64,000 nt of DNA from Mucilaginibacter sp. L3T2-6 (GTDB taxonomy: Bacteria; Bacteroidota; Bacteroidia; Sphingobacteriales; Sphingobacteriaceae): NCBI RefSeq assembly GCF_030519355.1, contig NZ_JAUMKC010000003.1, positions 248,001 through 312,000 on the forward strand, written 5' to 3'. Of the stretch, positions 53,110 through 61,400 are shown in pieces. The notes below the pieces were generated by a model. The model was not told where the DNA came from, ran no database searches, and was given only the letters and a program-made list of their open reading frames with translations. Positions within the stretch are counted from its first letter, which is position 1. Each line of letters begins with the position of its first letter. The translations under genes and the position numbers were made by a program.

Positions 53110-53472
53110 ATGAATGCATGCAGCCGGATATTTGCTGATGAAGCACAGATAAATAATTGCAAAGAACTGCTTCAAGTAAAACAACCTGTTTTTACTGACC
53201 TTGCACAGCTCTTGTCCCTGACAGGCAACGAAGTTCGGTTAAAGATACTGTTTCTACTACAGCAAGAAGATGAGCTTTGCCCTTGCGATTTGAGTGATAT
53301 ATTAGGGATGACCATTCCCGCCATTTCCCAGCATCTTCGCAAACTTAAAGATGGTGGCATGATTAAGTTTCGTAAAAGCGGTCAGACTATTTTCTACTCG
53401 CTCTGCGATACTATCCTTTTGCTCCCTTTATTCAACTTATTACAAACACCTTTAACTACAGAATCTTTATGA
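53110..53472 (+). CDS. ArsR/SmtB family metal-responsive repressor
   Basis: The 120-residue winged-helix protein shows GNEVRLKILFLLQQEDELCPC, in which the CPC pair at the start of the recognition region resembles the metal site of ArsR-type sensors (ELCVC in ArsR). TIPAISQHLRKLKDGGMIKF is the DNA-recognition helix and KSGQTIFYSLCD the wing. On metal binding it should release DNA. The stop codon overlaps the merTP start (ATGA), and the perfect palindrome upstream is the likely operator. Confidence 0.9.
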   Translation: MNACSRIFADEAQINNCKELLQVKQPVFTDLAQLLSLTGNEVRLKILFLLQQEDELCPCDLSDILGMTIPAISQHLRKLKDGGMIKFRKSGQTIFYSLCDTILLLPLFNLLQTPLTTESL

Positions 53473-54077
53473 TGAGTACCAATATCAATAAAGGCTGGAT
53501 GCCTGGGCTGATTGCCGCTTTCGCAGCTTCTTTATGTTGTATTACGCCGGTAATCGCCTTGTTAGGAGGCATAAGCGGTATCGCTTCGTCTTTTTCGTGG
53601 ATCGAGCCGGCAAGACCTTACCTGATCGGTTTCACCGTCGTTATCTTCGCGTTTGCCTGGTATCAGCAGTTTAATAAAAAAACGCAAACTAATAATTGTG
53701 ATTGCGAGGTAAAACCTGCTTCGTTCTGGCAATCGAAAAAGTTCCTGTTGATGGTTACTGCTCTATCTGCTGTACTGATAACTTTTCCTTACTATTCCTC
53801 CGCTCTTTATGGCGCTCCAGCGCAGTCATCAGTATCAATAAGCCAGGCAAGCAATATTAAATGGGTCCAGTTTACAGTTAAGGGAATGGGCTGCGCGGAC
53901 TGCACTAAACATATTGATGGTGTGTTGTCGAATGTTCCCGGTGTTATAAAGACATCAACATCCTTTGAAAAGGCACAGACTACCGTTAGCTATGATCCCA
54001 AAAGAACATCAGCTGACAGTCTGAAAAACAAAATTAATCAGATCGGCTACCGGGCGACGATCACACCAATTAAATAA
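53469..54077 (+). CDS. merTP: Mercuric transport protein MerTP (MerT-MerP fusion)
   Basis: The 202-residue protein has a MerT-like part with ASLCCITPVIALLGG in the first helix, three to four transmembrane segments and a cysteine pair in NNCDCEV. An HMA domain is fused to its C-terminus (VKGMGCADCTKHIDGVL near residue 137) and corresponds to MerP. MerT and MerP take up Hg(II) for reduction by MerA, but no merA is present in the window. The fusion and its partners are common in Bacteroidota, and it may handle another thiophilic metal. It is one base from the GDCCVxC gene. Confidence 0.87.
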   Translation: MMSTNINKGWMPGLIAAFAASLCCITPVIALLGGISGIASSFSWIEPARPYLIGFTVVIFAFAWYQQFNKKTQTNNCDCEVKPASFWQSKKFLLMVTALSAVLITFPYYSSALYGAPAQSSVSISQASNIKWVQFTVKGMGCADCTKHIDGVLSNVPGVIKTSTSFEKAQTTVSYDPKRTSADSLKNKINQIGYRATITPIK

Positions 54078-54078
54078 G

Positions 54079-54294
54079 ATGGCTAAAGAAATTCAGTTAC
54101 AATCGGTAATAACCTGTCCCCAATGTGGTCACCAAAAAGAAGAAACAATGCCAACGGATGCTTGCCAGTATTTTTATGACTGTGAAAACTGTCATCAAAA
54201 CTTAAAGCCATTGGCAGGCGACTGCTGTGTATTTTGCAGCTACGGAACAGTTAAATGCCCGCCTATTCAACAAGGTTCATCCTGTTGCAGTTGA
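54079..54294 (+). CDS. GDCCVxC domain-containing putative metal-binding protein
   Basis: The 71-residue protein has two CxxC zinc-ribbon-like pairs (ITCPQCGH, YDCENCHQ) and the defining LAGDCCVFCSYGTVKCPPIQ segment, then CC near the end. The family occurs with mer genes; some members elsewhere have selenocysteine in this motif. It probably binds the metal brought in by MerTP. It is the last gene of the arsR-merTP unit. Confidence 0.85.
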   Translation: MAKEIQLQSVITCPQCGHQKEETMPTDACQYFYDCENCHQNLKPLAGDCCVFCSYGTVKCPPIQQGSSCCS

Positions 54295-54339
54295 CAATTA
54301 AAGTACTTGTAAATAATCAATGAATTTATTGTAGAATAT

Positions 54340-54363
54340 AAAGCCGGTGTAGTGCCCGGCTTT
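54340..54363. terminator. Bidirectional terminator after the GDCCVxC gene
   Basis: AAAGCCGG pairs with CCGGCTTT around an 8-base loop and is followed on the plus strand by ACTTTTTAT. It overlaps the last codon of the convergent minus-strand small membrane protein gene. Confidence 0.8.
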
Positions 54364-54529
54364 ACTTTTTATAGCTTTTATAAATAGAAATTACCATTCC
54401 AATAATGGCTATAATGATGACAATGTAAGCGATAACCAGTCCGATTACCCTTACTATCTTCATCCATCTGGGCCGGGCGTAATTTTTAGGCGGCCTGCCC
54501 TTCGGCAGGTTTGATTTTTGTCTTACCAT
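54362..54529 (-). CDS. Small single-helix membrane protein
   Basis: From the ATG at 54529 the protein has 55 residues: a basic N-terminus with KGRPPKNYARPRW, one transmembrane segment (VIGLVIAYIVIIIAIIGMVI) and a Lys-rich end. It starts one base after the stop codon of the sigma factor gene, so it is translationally coupled to it. It is too short to be a typical anti-sigma factor but could act on the sigma factor; function unknown. A longer in-frame start would overlap the sigma gene. Confidence 0.55.
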   Translation of the reverse strand: MVRQKSNLPKGRPPKNYARPRWMKIVRVIGLVIAYIVIIIAIIGMVISIYKSYKK

Positions 54530-54530
54530 T

Positions 54531-55055
54531 TTAAGTTTGTTGAACGCTGTATGAAAATATTTCAAGCGCTTTACTGAAATCCTTTCTCACGTCGGGGATT
54601 GACCTGCGTGTAATCAATGCAATATCCGAATAGCTGAATTGTTCCTGCTGCTTCAGCATAAAAATGATCTTTTGGCTTCCGCTTAGCTTTGATAGAGCCA
54701 ATTGCATCGCCGGCTGTCCACGTCCGTCGGTAAACCCCCGACTGGCTTCAGGGGAAACATTAGCTTCGCTGTCAGGGTTTTTATCCCAGCGTTTCAGACA
54801 GCGATCGGCGACAAGCCGGTATAATAAAACCGGCAGCGAATCGGTTTTTTGCAACTGGGCAAGACTGCGCCAAAACTGAATGAATATCTCTTGTATTTCT
54901 TCATCTGCTTCCTCGTGCCCTAAGTTCAGGTTCCGGAGAAAATAATAAACTTTTTGCTGGTACTTTGCTAACAATAACGAAAAAGCCTCACGTCTTGTGG
55001 CCGTTTTTAATAAACTGGCTAACAGCTCTTCATCTTCCACTAAATCCTTTTTCAT
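54531..55055 (-). CDS. ECF-type RNA polymerase sigma factor
   Basis: The 174-residue protein has sigma region 2 (YYFLRNLNLGHEEADEEIQE followed by FIQFWRSL) and region 4 (KLSGSQKIIFMLKQQEQ, YSDIALITRRSIPDVRKDFS), with no regions 1 or 3. It is 37 bases behind the Zn/Cd ATPase gene on the same strand, and no classical anti-sigma gene with a FecR-like domain follows. It may direct transcription of metal or envelope stress genes. Confidence 0.85.
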   Translation of the reverse strand: MKKDLVEDEELLASLLKTATRREAFSLLLAKYQQKVYYFLRNLNLGHEEADEEIQEIFIQFWRSLAQLQKTDSLPVLLYRLVADRCLKRWDKNPDSEANVSPEASRGFTDGRGQPAMQLALSKLSGSQKIIFMLKQQEQFSYSDIALITRRSIPDVRKDFSKALEIFSYSVQQT

Positions 55056-55092
55056 CTTTTTTCTGTTTAATCCATTATTACTTTCAGCTGCA

Positions 55093-57063
55093 TTACTCCA
55101 CCTTCATTTTTTGTATCCTGACCGCGTTAAGGATTGCCAGAAGTGCAACGCCCACATCGGCTATGACCGCTTCCCATAAATTAGCGAGACCTCCTGCTCC
55201 AAGTGCTAAAACAGTGACCTTGACAATCATTGCAATACTGATATTCTGCCAAACGATCCATTTAGTGATCTTCCCAATTCTAATAGCAGCAGTGATTTTC
55301 GAGGGCTGATCGTTCTGAATAACAATATCTGCGGTTTCTATGGTCGCATCGCTGCCTAAACCACCCATCGCAATACCGGCATCGGCCAGCGCCACCACTG
55401 GCGCATCGTTTACACCATCACCTACAAAGGCTATCCTACTTCCTTCATTTTTAAAGGTCTGCACTTTTTCTACTTTGCCATCTGGCAGTAGATCGCCAAA
55501 GGCTTTATCGACGCCTAATAATTTGGCCACTTTGTCGACTACGGCCTGCTTATCACCGGACAACATAATAGTTTGGATATTCAAAGCATGCATTTTGTCA
55601 ATGGCCTGTTTGGCGTCATCCTTAATTTCATCTGCAATAGTTAAATAACCCGCATAAGTGTCGTTAACGGCGACAATGACCACTGTATCTACCAGCTTAT
55701 CTATTTCTGATGGGTAGGCGATTTTAAACTTTTGAAGCAGCTTCGTATTTCCTGCTAAAACTGCTTTACCATCAACGGTTCCTTTTAGTCCATGCCCGGA
55801 GATCTCCTCTATATTATTCGATTTCAGATTACCTGACGCTTGCCTGGCATAAGCCACCACGGCTTTCGCAATGGGATGCGTAGAACTGCTTTCAATGGCA
55901 GCTGCGATCCGAATCAATTCTTTCTCGTCAAAATCCTGAGTGACCACTTTCTGTACCTTGAAAACCCCTTTGGTTAATGTGCCGGTCTTATCCATAATGA
56001 CGGTATTGATCGTAGTCATCACATCTAGAAAATTCGAGCCCTTGAAAAGGATGCCGTTGCGGGAAGCCAAACCAATACCGCCAAAATAGCCCAGCGGTAT
56101 AGAAACCACTAAGGCGCAGGGGCAGCTGATTACCAGGAACACCAAAGCCCGGTAAAACCATTGGTGGAAATTATAAGGATCGGTAAAGAAATAAGGCGCA
56201 AAACAAACCAGCAAGGCAAGCCCAAAAACAATAGGCGTATAAATTTTGGCAAACCGGCTGATAAAAAGCTGTGTTTGTGATTTCCTGGTGGTAGCATCCT
56301 GTACCATTTCCAGTATTTTACTCAATTTGCTATCCTTAAAAAGTGCTTTGACCTGTACTTCAGATACTTTATCGAGATTGATCATCCCCGCCAAGACCGT
56401 TTCTCCTTTTCTTTTGGTATCCGGCTGGCTTTCCCCGGTTAAAGCAGCTGTGTTAAAGGCGGCAGTATCCGAATACAATTCACCATCCAGCGCCACTTTT
56501 TCACCGGCTTTTACCTGTATGATCTCATTAAGTTTGATTTCTTTCGGGTCAGTTACCGATGTTTTACCGTCCCTTATAACGGTAACTTTATCAGGGCGTA
56601 TATCCAGTAATGCCTTAATGCTTTTCTTGGCATTGTTAACCGCTGTGTCCTGAAACCATTCGCCAATTGAATAAAATACCATTACAGCCACGCCCTCGCT
56701 ATAAGAGCCGATACTGAACGCACCCAACGTGGCGACGCTCATTAAAAAGAACTCATTGAAAAAGTCAAAGTGCCTGACTTTACGCCAGGCCATTCCCAAT
56801 ACATTATAACCAGCCAGCAGGAATGCAATGGAAAAAATCAGCAGGTTAACCGGGAAAGGCGGCTGATAGCTAAAGCCATATTCCAATATCAGCATCACCA
56901 GCAATACAGCCAAAGCGGTCAATAAAGGCCAATGGCTTTGCCAGCCTTCTTTTTTGCCAGGCTTGTTCAGATCGAGCGTTTCCTCGTCAGCTTTGAGTTC
57001 ACGGTCTTCATCTTTCATCATATTGACATGAACCGGCTCACTATATTTAATATCTTCTTTCAT
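55093..57063 (-). CDS. Zn/Cd/Pb-type P1B ATPase
   Basis: The 656-residue pump lacks an N-terminal HMA domain. It has the ion motif VISCPCALVVSIPLGYFGG in helix 6 near residue 315, phosphorylation site DKTGTLT near 358, GDGVNDAPVVALADAGIAMG and KITKWIVWQNISIAM with the Lys/Asp features of helix 7-8. CPC followed by ALVVSIP is the signature of the P1B-2 zinc, cadmium and lead branch. It exports these metals to the periplasm, where the CzcA-CzcB system encoded upstream can pick them up. Confidence 0.92.
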   Translation of the reverse strand: MKEDIKYSEPVHVNMMKDEDRELKADEETLDLNKPGKKEGWQSHWPLLTALAVLLVMLILEYGFSYQPPFPVNLLIFSIAFLLAGYNVLGMAWRKVRHFDFFNEFFLMSVATLGAFSIGSYSEGVAVMVFYSIGEWFQDTAVNNAKKSIKALLDIRPDKVTVIRDGKTSVTDPKEIKLNEIIQVKAGEKVALDGELYSDTAAFNTAALTGESQPDTKRKGETVLAGMINLDKVSEVQVKALFKDSKLSKILEMVQDATTRKSQTQLFISRFAKIYTPIVFGLALLVCFAPYFFTDPYNFHQWFYRALVFLVISCPCALVVSIPLGYFGGIGLASRNGILFKGSNFLDVMTTINTVIMDKTGTLTKGVFKVQKVVTQDFDEKELIRIAAAIESSSTHPIAKAVVAYARQASGNLKSNNIEEISGHGLKGTVDGKAVLAGNTKLLQKFKIAYPSEIDKLVDTVVIVAVNDTYAGYLTIADEIKDDAKQAIDKMHALNIQTIMLSGDKQAVVDKVAKLLGVDKAFGDLLPDGKVEKVQTFKNEGSRIAFVGDGVNDAPVVALADAGIAMGGLGSDATIETADIVIQNDQPSKITAAIRIGKITKWIVWQNISIAMIVKVTVLALGAGGLANLWEAVIADVGVALLAILNAVRIQKMKVE

Positions 57064-57077
57064 CTGGTATGTAAATG

Positions 57078-57254
57078 TTATCCTTCTAAATCCAGGAACC
57101 AGGCCTCCGCTTCAGTAATTGCCCTTTTTAATGCGGGAGCAGCTTCAATACCATCCTTAAGGTAGCCGGAAGCTAATTTCAGGGCCTTTTCTTTTACTTC
57201 AGGTTTAAGATCTTTCAAGTCATCATCAAAACCCGCGAACTGTTCTTTACTCAT
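57078..57254 (-). CDS. Small soluble protein, 58 residues, function unknown
   Basis: The ATG at 57254 opens MSKEQFAGFDDDLKDLKPEV, a charged helical protein that ends AWFLDLEG. It has no cysteine or histidine. It fits exactly between the czcB stop (3-base gap) and the ATPase start (14-base gap), so its reading frame and spacing support a real gene. I do not recognise a family. Confidence 0.65.
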   Translation of the reverse strand: MSKEQFAGFDDDLKDLKPEVKEKALKLASGYLKDGIEAAPALKRAITEAEAWFLDLEG

Positions 57255-57257
57255 AAT

Positions 57258-58448
57258 CTATTCCTCCTCTGCGCTACCGGCAGCCTTAGATTCCAGGTAA
57301 AATGCACCTTTGACAGCAATCTGTACATCGGGTGGCAGGGCATCTAAAGGCTTGATCTCTGTATAGCCTAATTCAGATACCCCGGTTGTTACTTCTGTCT
57401 TTTTAAATCTCACATTGCCATCTTTGGCGTCAGTCGTCGCTACAAAAATGTATTGTTTGCCTTCTGAGCGGACAATGGCATCATTGGGTACAGCGGCGGT
57501 TAGCGTACTGCCTGTACTGATCAGCGCAGTAACATACATACCCGGTATCAAGTTCTTTTGTTCTTTGTTATTAATGACCGCATGAACAATAACCCCTTTG
57601 CTTTCATTTTCAAAAGATTTATTCACCCCATTAATGATGCCGGTTATGACCTGGTTATCCTGGTTGGTCAATTGGAAACTTACCTTTTGGCCGACTTTTA
57701 CTTTCATCAAATCTTTCTCAAAAACAGTGAGGTCGCAATGTATCTTTGAATTATCTACTACTTCCATAATAGAGGTTCCCGGCTGAACAAAAGCACCGAT
57801 ATTAGCGGTGATCGTTCCTACTGTTCCGCTGATGGGTGATATAACCGGAAATTGCGTTACAATATTCCCGCCGGAAATCCTGCCAGGTGAAACACCTAAC
57901 TGCTTTAACTGGCTTTCGAAAGCCGTTAACCGCGAATGCTCTGCATTATAGTTAGCTTCAGCCGATTGGAATGATTTGCCGGTTCCTGCACCTGCCGCTT
58001 TTAATTGGGTTTGACGGTCATATTCTGCCTGTACATAAGCGAAATTATTTTTAGCAGCCAGGTAATCCTGCTGCAGCTTGATCAGGTCCTGGTTTTTGAT
58101 AGTGGCTAACACCTGACCGTGGTGCACTTGCTGGCCTTCCAGTACATTAATGTCACTGATAATGCCCCCGGATAAGATACTGACATCGGCTTTATTTTGC
58201 GGCGGTACGGCTAACTGACCGTTTGCTTTCACTACAGCATCCAAATTTTTTTGCTCAATCGGGCCGGTAACAATCCCCACAGATTGCATTTGTTCCCGGC
58301 TCAGTTCCAGGCCTTCGGTCTTTTCTTTTTTAGACGTTGCTGTGCTGTCCTTATCAGTAGTCTTTTCCGAACCGCCGACGCAAGAAGCCAAAAGGGTGCC
58401 CGCAATGAATAAGGCGGCAATAAATATCTTAAAGGTTTGGTATTTCAT
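57258..58448 (-). CDS. czcB: CzcB-like RND periplasmic adaptor
   Basis: The 396-residue lipoprotein has lipobox TLLASC near residue 23, then a membrane-fusion core: VKANGQLAVPPQNKADV, a barrel-sandwich lipoyl half-motif (SILSGGIISDINVLEGQQV), alpha hairpin and beta-barrel (KVGQKVSFQLTNQDNQVITG). It has no heavy-metal-binding domain of the Cus adaptors. It starts one base from the CzcA-TolC fusion gene and links the two parts of the pump. Confidence 0.92.
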   Translation of the reverse strand: MKYQTFKIFIAALFIAGTLLASCVGGSEKTTDKDSTATSKKEKTEGLELSREQMQSVGIVTGPIEQKNLDAVVKANGQLAVPPQNKADVSILSGGIISDINVLEGQQVHHGQVLATIKNQDLIKLQQDYLAAKNNFAYVQAEYDRQTQLKAAGAGTGKSFQSAEANYNAEHSRLTAFESQLKQLGVSPGRISGGNIVTQFPVISPISGTVGTITANIGAFVQPGTSIMEVVDNSKIHCDLTVFEKDLMKVKVGQKVSFQLTNQDNQVITGIINGVNKSFENESKGVIVHAVINNKEQKNLIPGMYVTALISTGSTLTAAVPNDAIVRSEGKQYIFVATTDAKDGNVRFKKTEVTTGVSELGYTEIKPLDALPPDVQIAVKGAFYLESKAAGSAEEE

Positions 58449-58449
58449 G

Positions 58450-61400
58450 TTATTCTCCTCGTAAAAATTGTAATTGAATAGCAGACTGATTTAAACGACT
58501 GACCGCTTCGATATAGGCCAGTTTGGTTTGTACGGCTGCCGATACGTTCTGAATATATTCGATATAGCCGATCTCGCCCAGGTTAAAGGAAACCTGTGCG
58601 ATGCGCAATTGCTCGTCTGCCTGTTTTAAACCTCCCGAGGTGTAATAATCGACAGACTGGCGGAATTTACGGTATTGCTGTACTTCCTGTTCATATTGAA
58701 GGCGCACCTGACTTTGAGTATTTTGATAATTTGTCTGCGCGATCTGACCGGATAGTTTTTCCGCCTTGACCCTGGAACGGTTGGCCCCGTTAAAGATGGG
58801 CAGCGCCACACCAAGCTGTATCCCCGCGATACGGGTGCCGGGCGAATAATTTCGGTCAATGCCAGCCGGATTAAATCCCGAAATGATCAATTGCTGGTTA
58901 TAACCTAAAGTAAAGTCGGGCATACCTTTTGATTTTTCCACTGCGACACGGGCTTTCGCCACCTCAATATTTTGAAGGTCGGCATTAACCTGCGGGTTAC
59001 TCGTCGTGTTCAGGGTATCGGCTGGTATCGTCAACAGCAAGGCCAATTTACTTTCTGCTATGGATATTGGCTCAGTTGTATTCAATAATTGCTGTAAGGC
59101 CAATTCATTGCTTTTCAAATCGGCTTGTGCCCCGGTCTTTAAAGCCTGCACTTCCTGGTATTTATTTTTGGCACTGAACAGCTCAAGGTTAGACGTTTCC
59201 CCGGTCTTTAGCCGTGTTTCCGCACGTTTGACAAAACCGGTATAGATGCTATCCTGGTAATTCAGGATGCGCAGTGCTTCTCGGTTAAGCAGGTAAGCGT
59301 AATAAGCGCTACGCACATTACGGGTGATTTCTGCACGGGTGATGTTGCCGGTTCTTTCTGCCAGTAAAGTTTGCTGATTAAGCAGTTTCCGCTGGTTTTT
59401 GTATAATCCGGGCCAGGCGATATTCTGCGTGATGCCGACGGCATTATCCATATTGCCGCCGCTGGTCGGGTCCTGTGTCAGCATTACTTCCGTTTTGGGG
59501 ATATCTGTCCCTGATTTTTGGAGGGCGCGGGATTGCTCAACGGATAGCCCCGCAGAAAGTACCTGAAGATTGTTTCGCAATGCTTTGGCAATAGCACTGT
59601 CCAGCGTTAATGGCACGATATTTTGGGCCTGTGACTTGGTGGGCTGCAACAGCAGGCTTCCGCCAACCAAAATAAAAACCAATAGAGCTTTCGGCACTTT
59701 AATTTTTACTGTTTCTTTCCGGTTGAACAATAAGTAAAGGCAGGGCAGTACGAAAAGTGTAAGGAATGTTGCAGTAATTAAACCGCCGATCACCACTGTA
59801 GCCAATGGCTTTTGAACTTCCGCACCTGCACTGACCGATAACGCCATTGGCAGGAAACCGAGCGAAGCCACCGAAGCGGTCATCAGTACCGGGCGCAGCC
59901 TCGTTTTTGTTCCTTCCAGCACCCGGTCATAGATATTATCCATACCCTCTTCCTTCAACTGGTTGAAATAGCCGATCAGCACGATGCCATTCAGTACGGC
60001 TACGCCAAACAGGGCAATAAAGCCAACACCGGCTGATATACTGAAAGGCATACCGCGCAATAGCAATGCCGCAACACCGCCCATAGATGCCAGCGGAACC
60101 GCTGTAAATATGAGCAGGCTTTCTTTGACAGACCGGAAAGTCACATACAGCAAGATCAGGATGAACAACAAAGCTGCCGGAACCGCGATAGATAATCGCG
60201 CTTTGGCCGCCTGCAAGTTCTGAAACTGACCGCCATAGGTCAGGTAATAGCCGGATGGCAGTTTGAATTGCTCATTGAGCTTTGCCTGTATTTCCTTTAC
60301 TGTCGTTTCCACATCCCGGTCTTTCACATTAAAGCCGACATAGATACGCCGTTTGCCGTCCTCACGGGATACCTGTGCAGGCGCATCTTTGAATCCAATA
60401 TCTGCTACCTGGCTTAGAGGCACCTTGTTACCCGATGGCAGGGGTATGAGCAGGTTTTCTACCCCGGATATGTTCTCACGCAAATCGCGGTTGAGGCGAA
60501 CCACCATATCAAACCTTTTCTCGCCTTCAAATACTACTCCAGCCACATTTCCGGCAAATGCGGTTTTCAGGATCATGTTTACATCGCTGATATTTAAACC
60601 ATATTGCGCCATTTTGTCCCGGTTATAAGCTACCTGTATCTGCGGCAATCCGCTGACCTTTTCTATATAAGGCTCGCTCACTCCTTTAACCGGTGCGATC
60701 AGTTTAGCGATCTTGTTCGCCTGCGTTGCCAGTATATCAAGGTCATCGCCGTATATCTTGATTGCGACATCCTGGCGTATACCGGTCATCAATTCGTTAA
60801 AGCGCATCTGCATGGGCTGTGTAATCTCTACGTTAATACCGGGAATGATAGCTAAAGCCTCTTCCATCTTTTCGGCCATTTCTTCACGCGTCCTTGCCGT
60901 TTTCCATTCCTCTTTGGGTTTCATGGCCAGCATCATGTCACCCTTTTCCATTGGCATAGGGTCTGTGGGTATCTCAGAACTCCCGATACGGGTTACCGCT
61001 TGTTTAATCTCCGGGAATTTATCCTTTAATATCTTTTCGGCTTTGCCAAAGGTCTTGACCACCTCGGTTAAAGATGTACCCTGCATCATGGATATTTCTA
61101 CAGTCAGGTCGCCTTCTTCCAGTGTGGGAATAAATTCACCGCCCATTTTACTGAATGCCCATATTGAAATACCGAATATGATGAATACGATGCTCACTGT
61201 AATGATTTTTACTTTGAGCACTGCAATAAGTGCACGGTGATAAGCACGCTGCAGGAACCTTATAATACGATCGGATATATTCGGCTTATGCGAAGTTCGC
61301 TTGCTCAAGAGCAAAGCGCTTGCCATCGGCACATAAGTAAGTGACAATATAAATGCCCCTAAGATGGCAAAGGCCACAGTTTGCGCCATTGGCCGGAACA

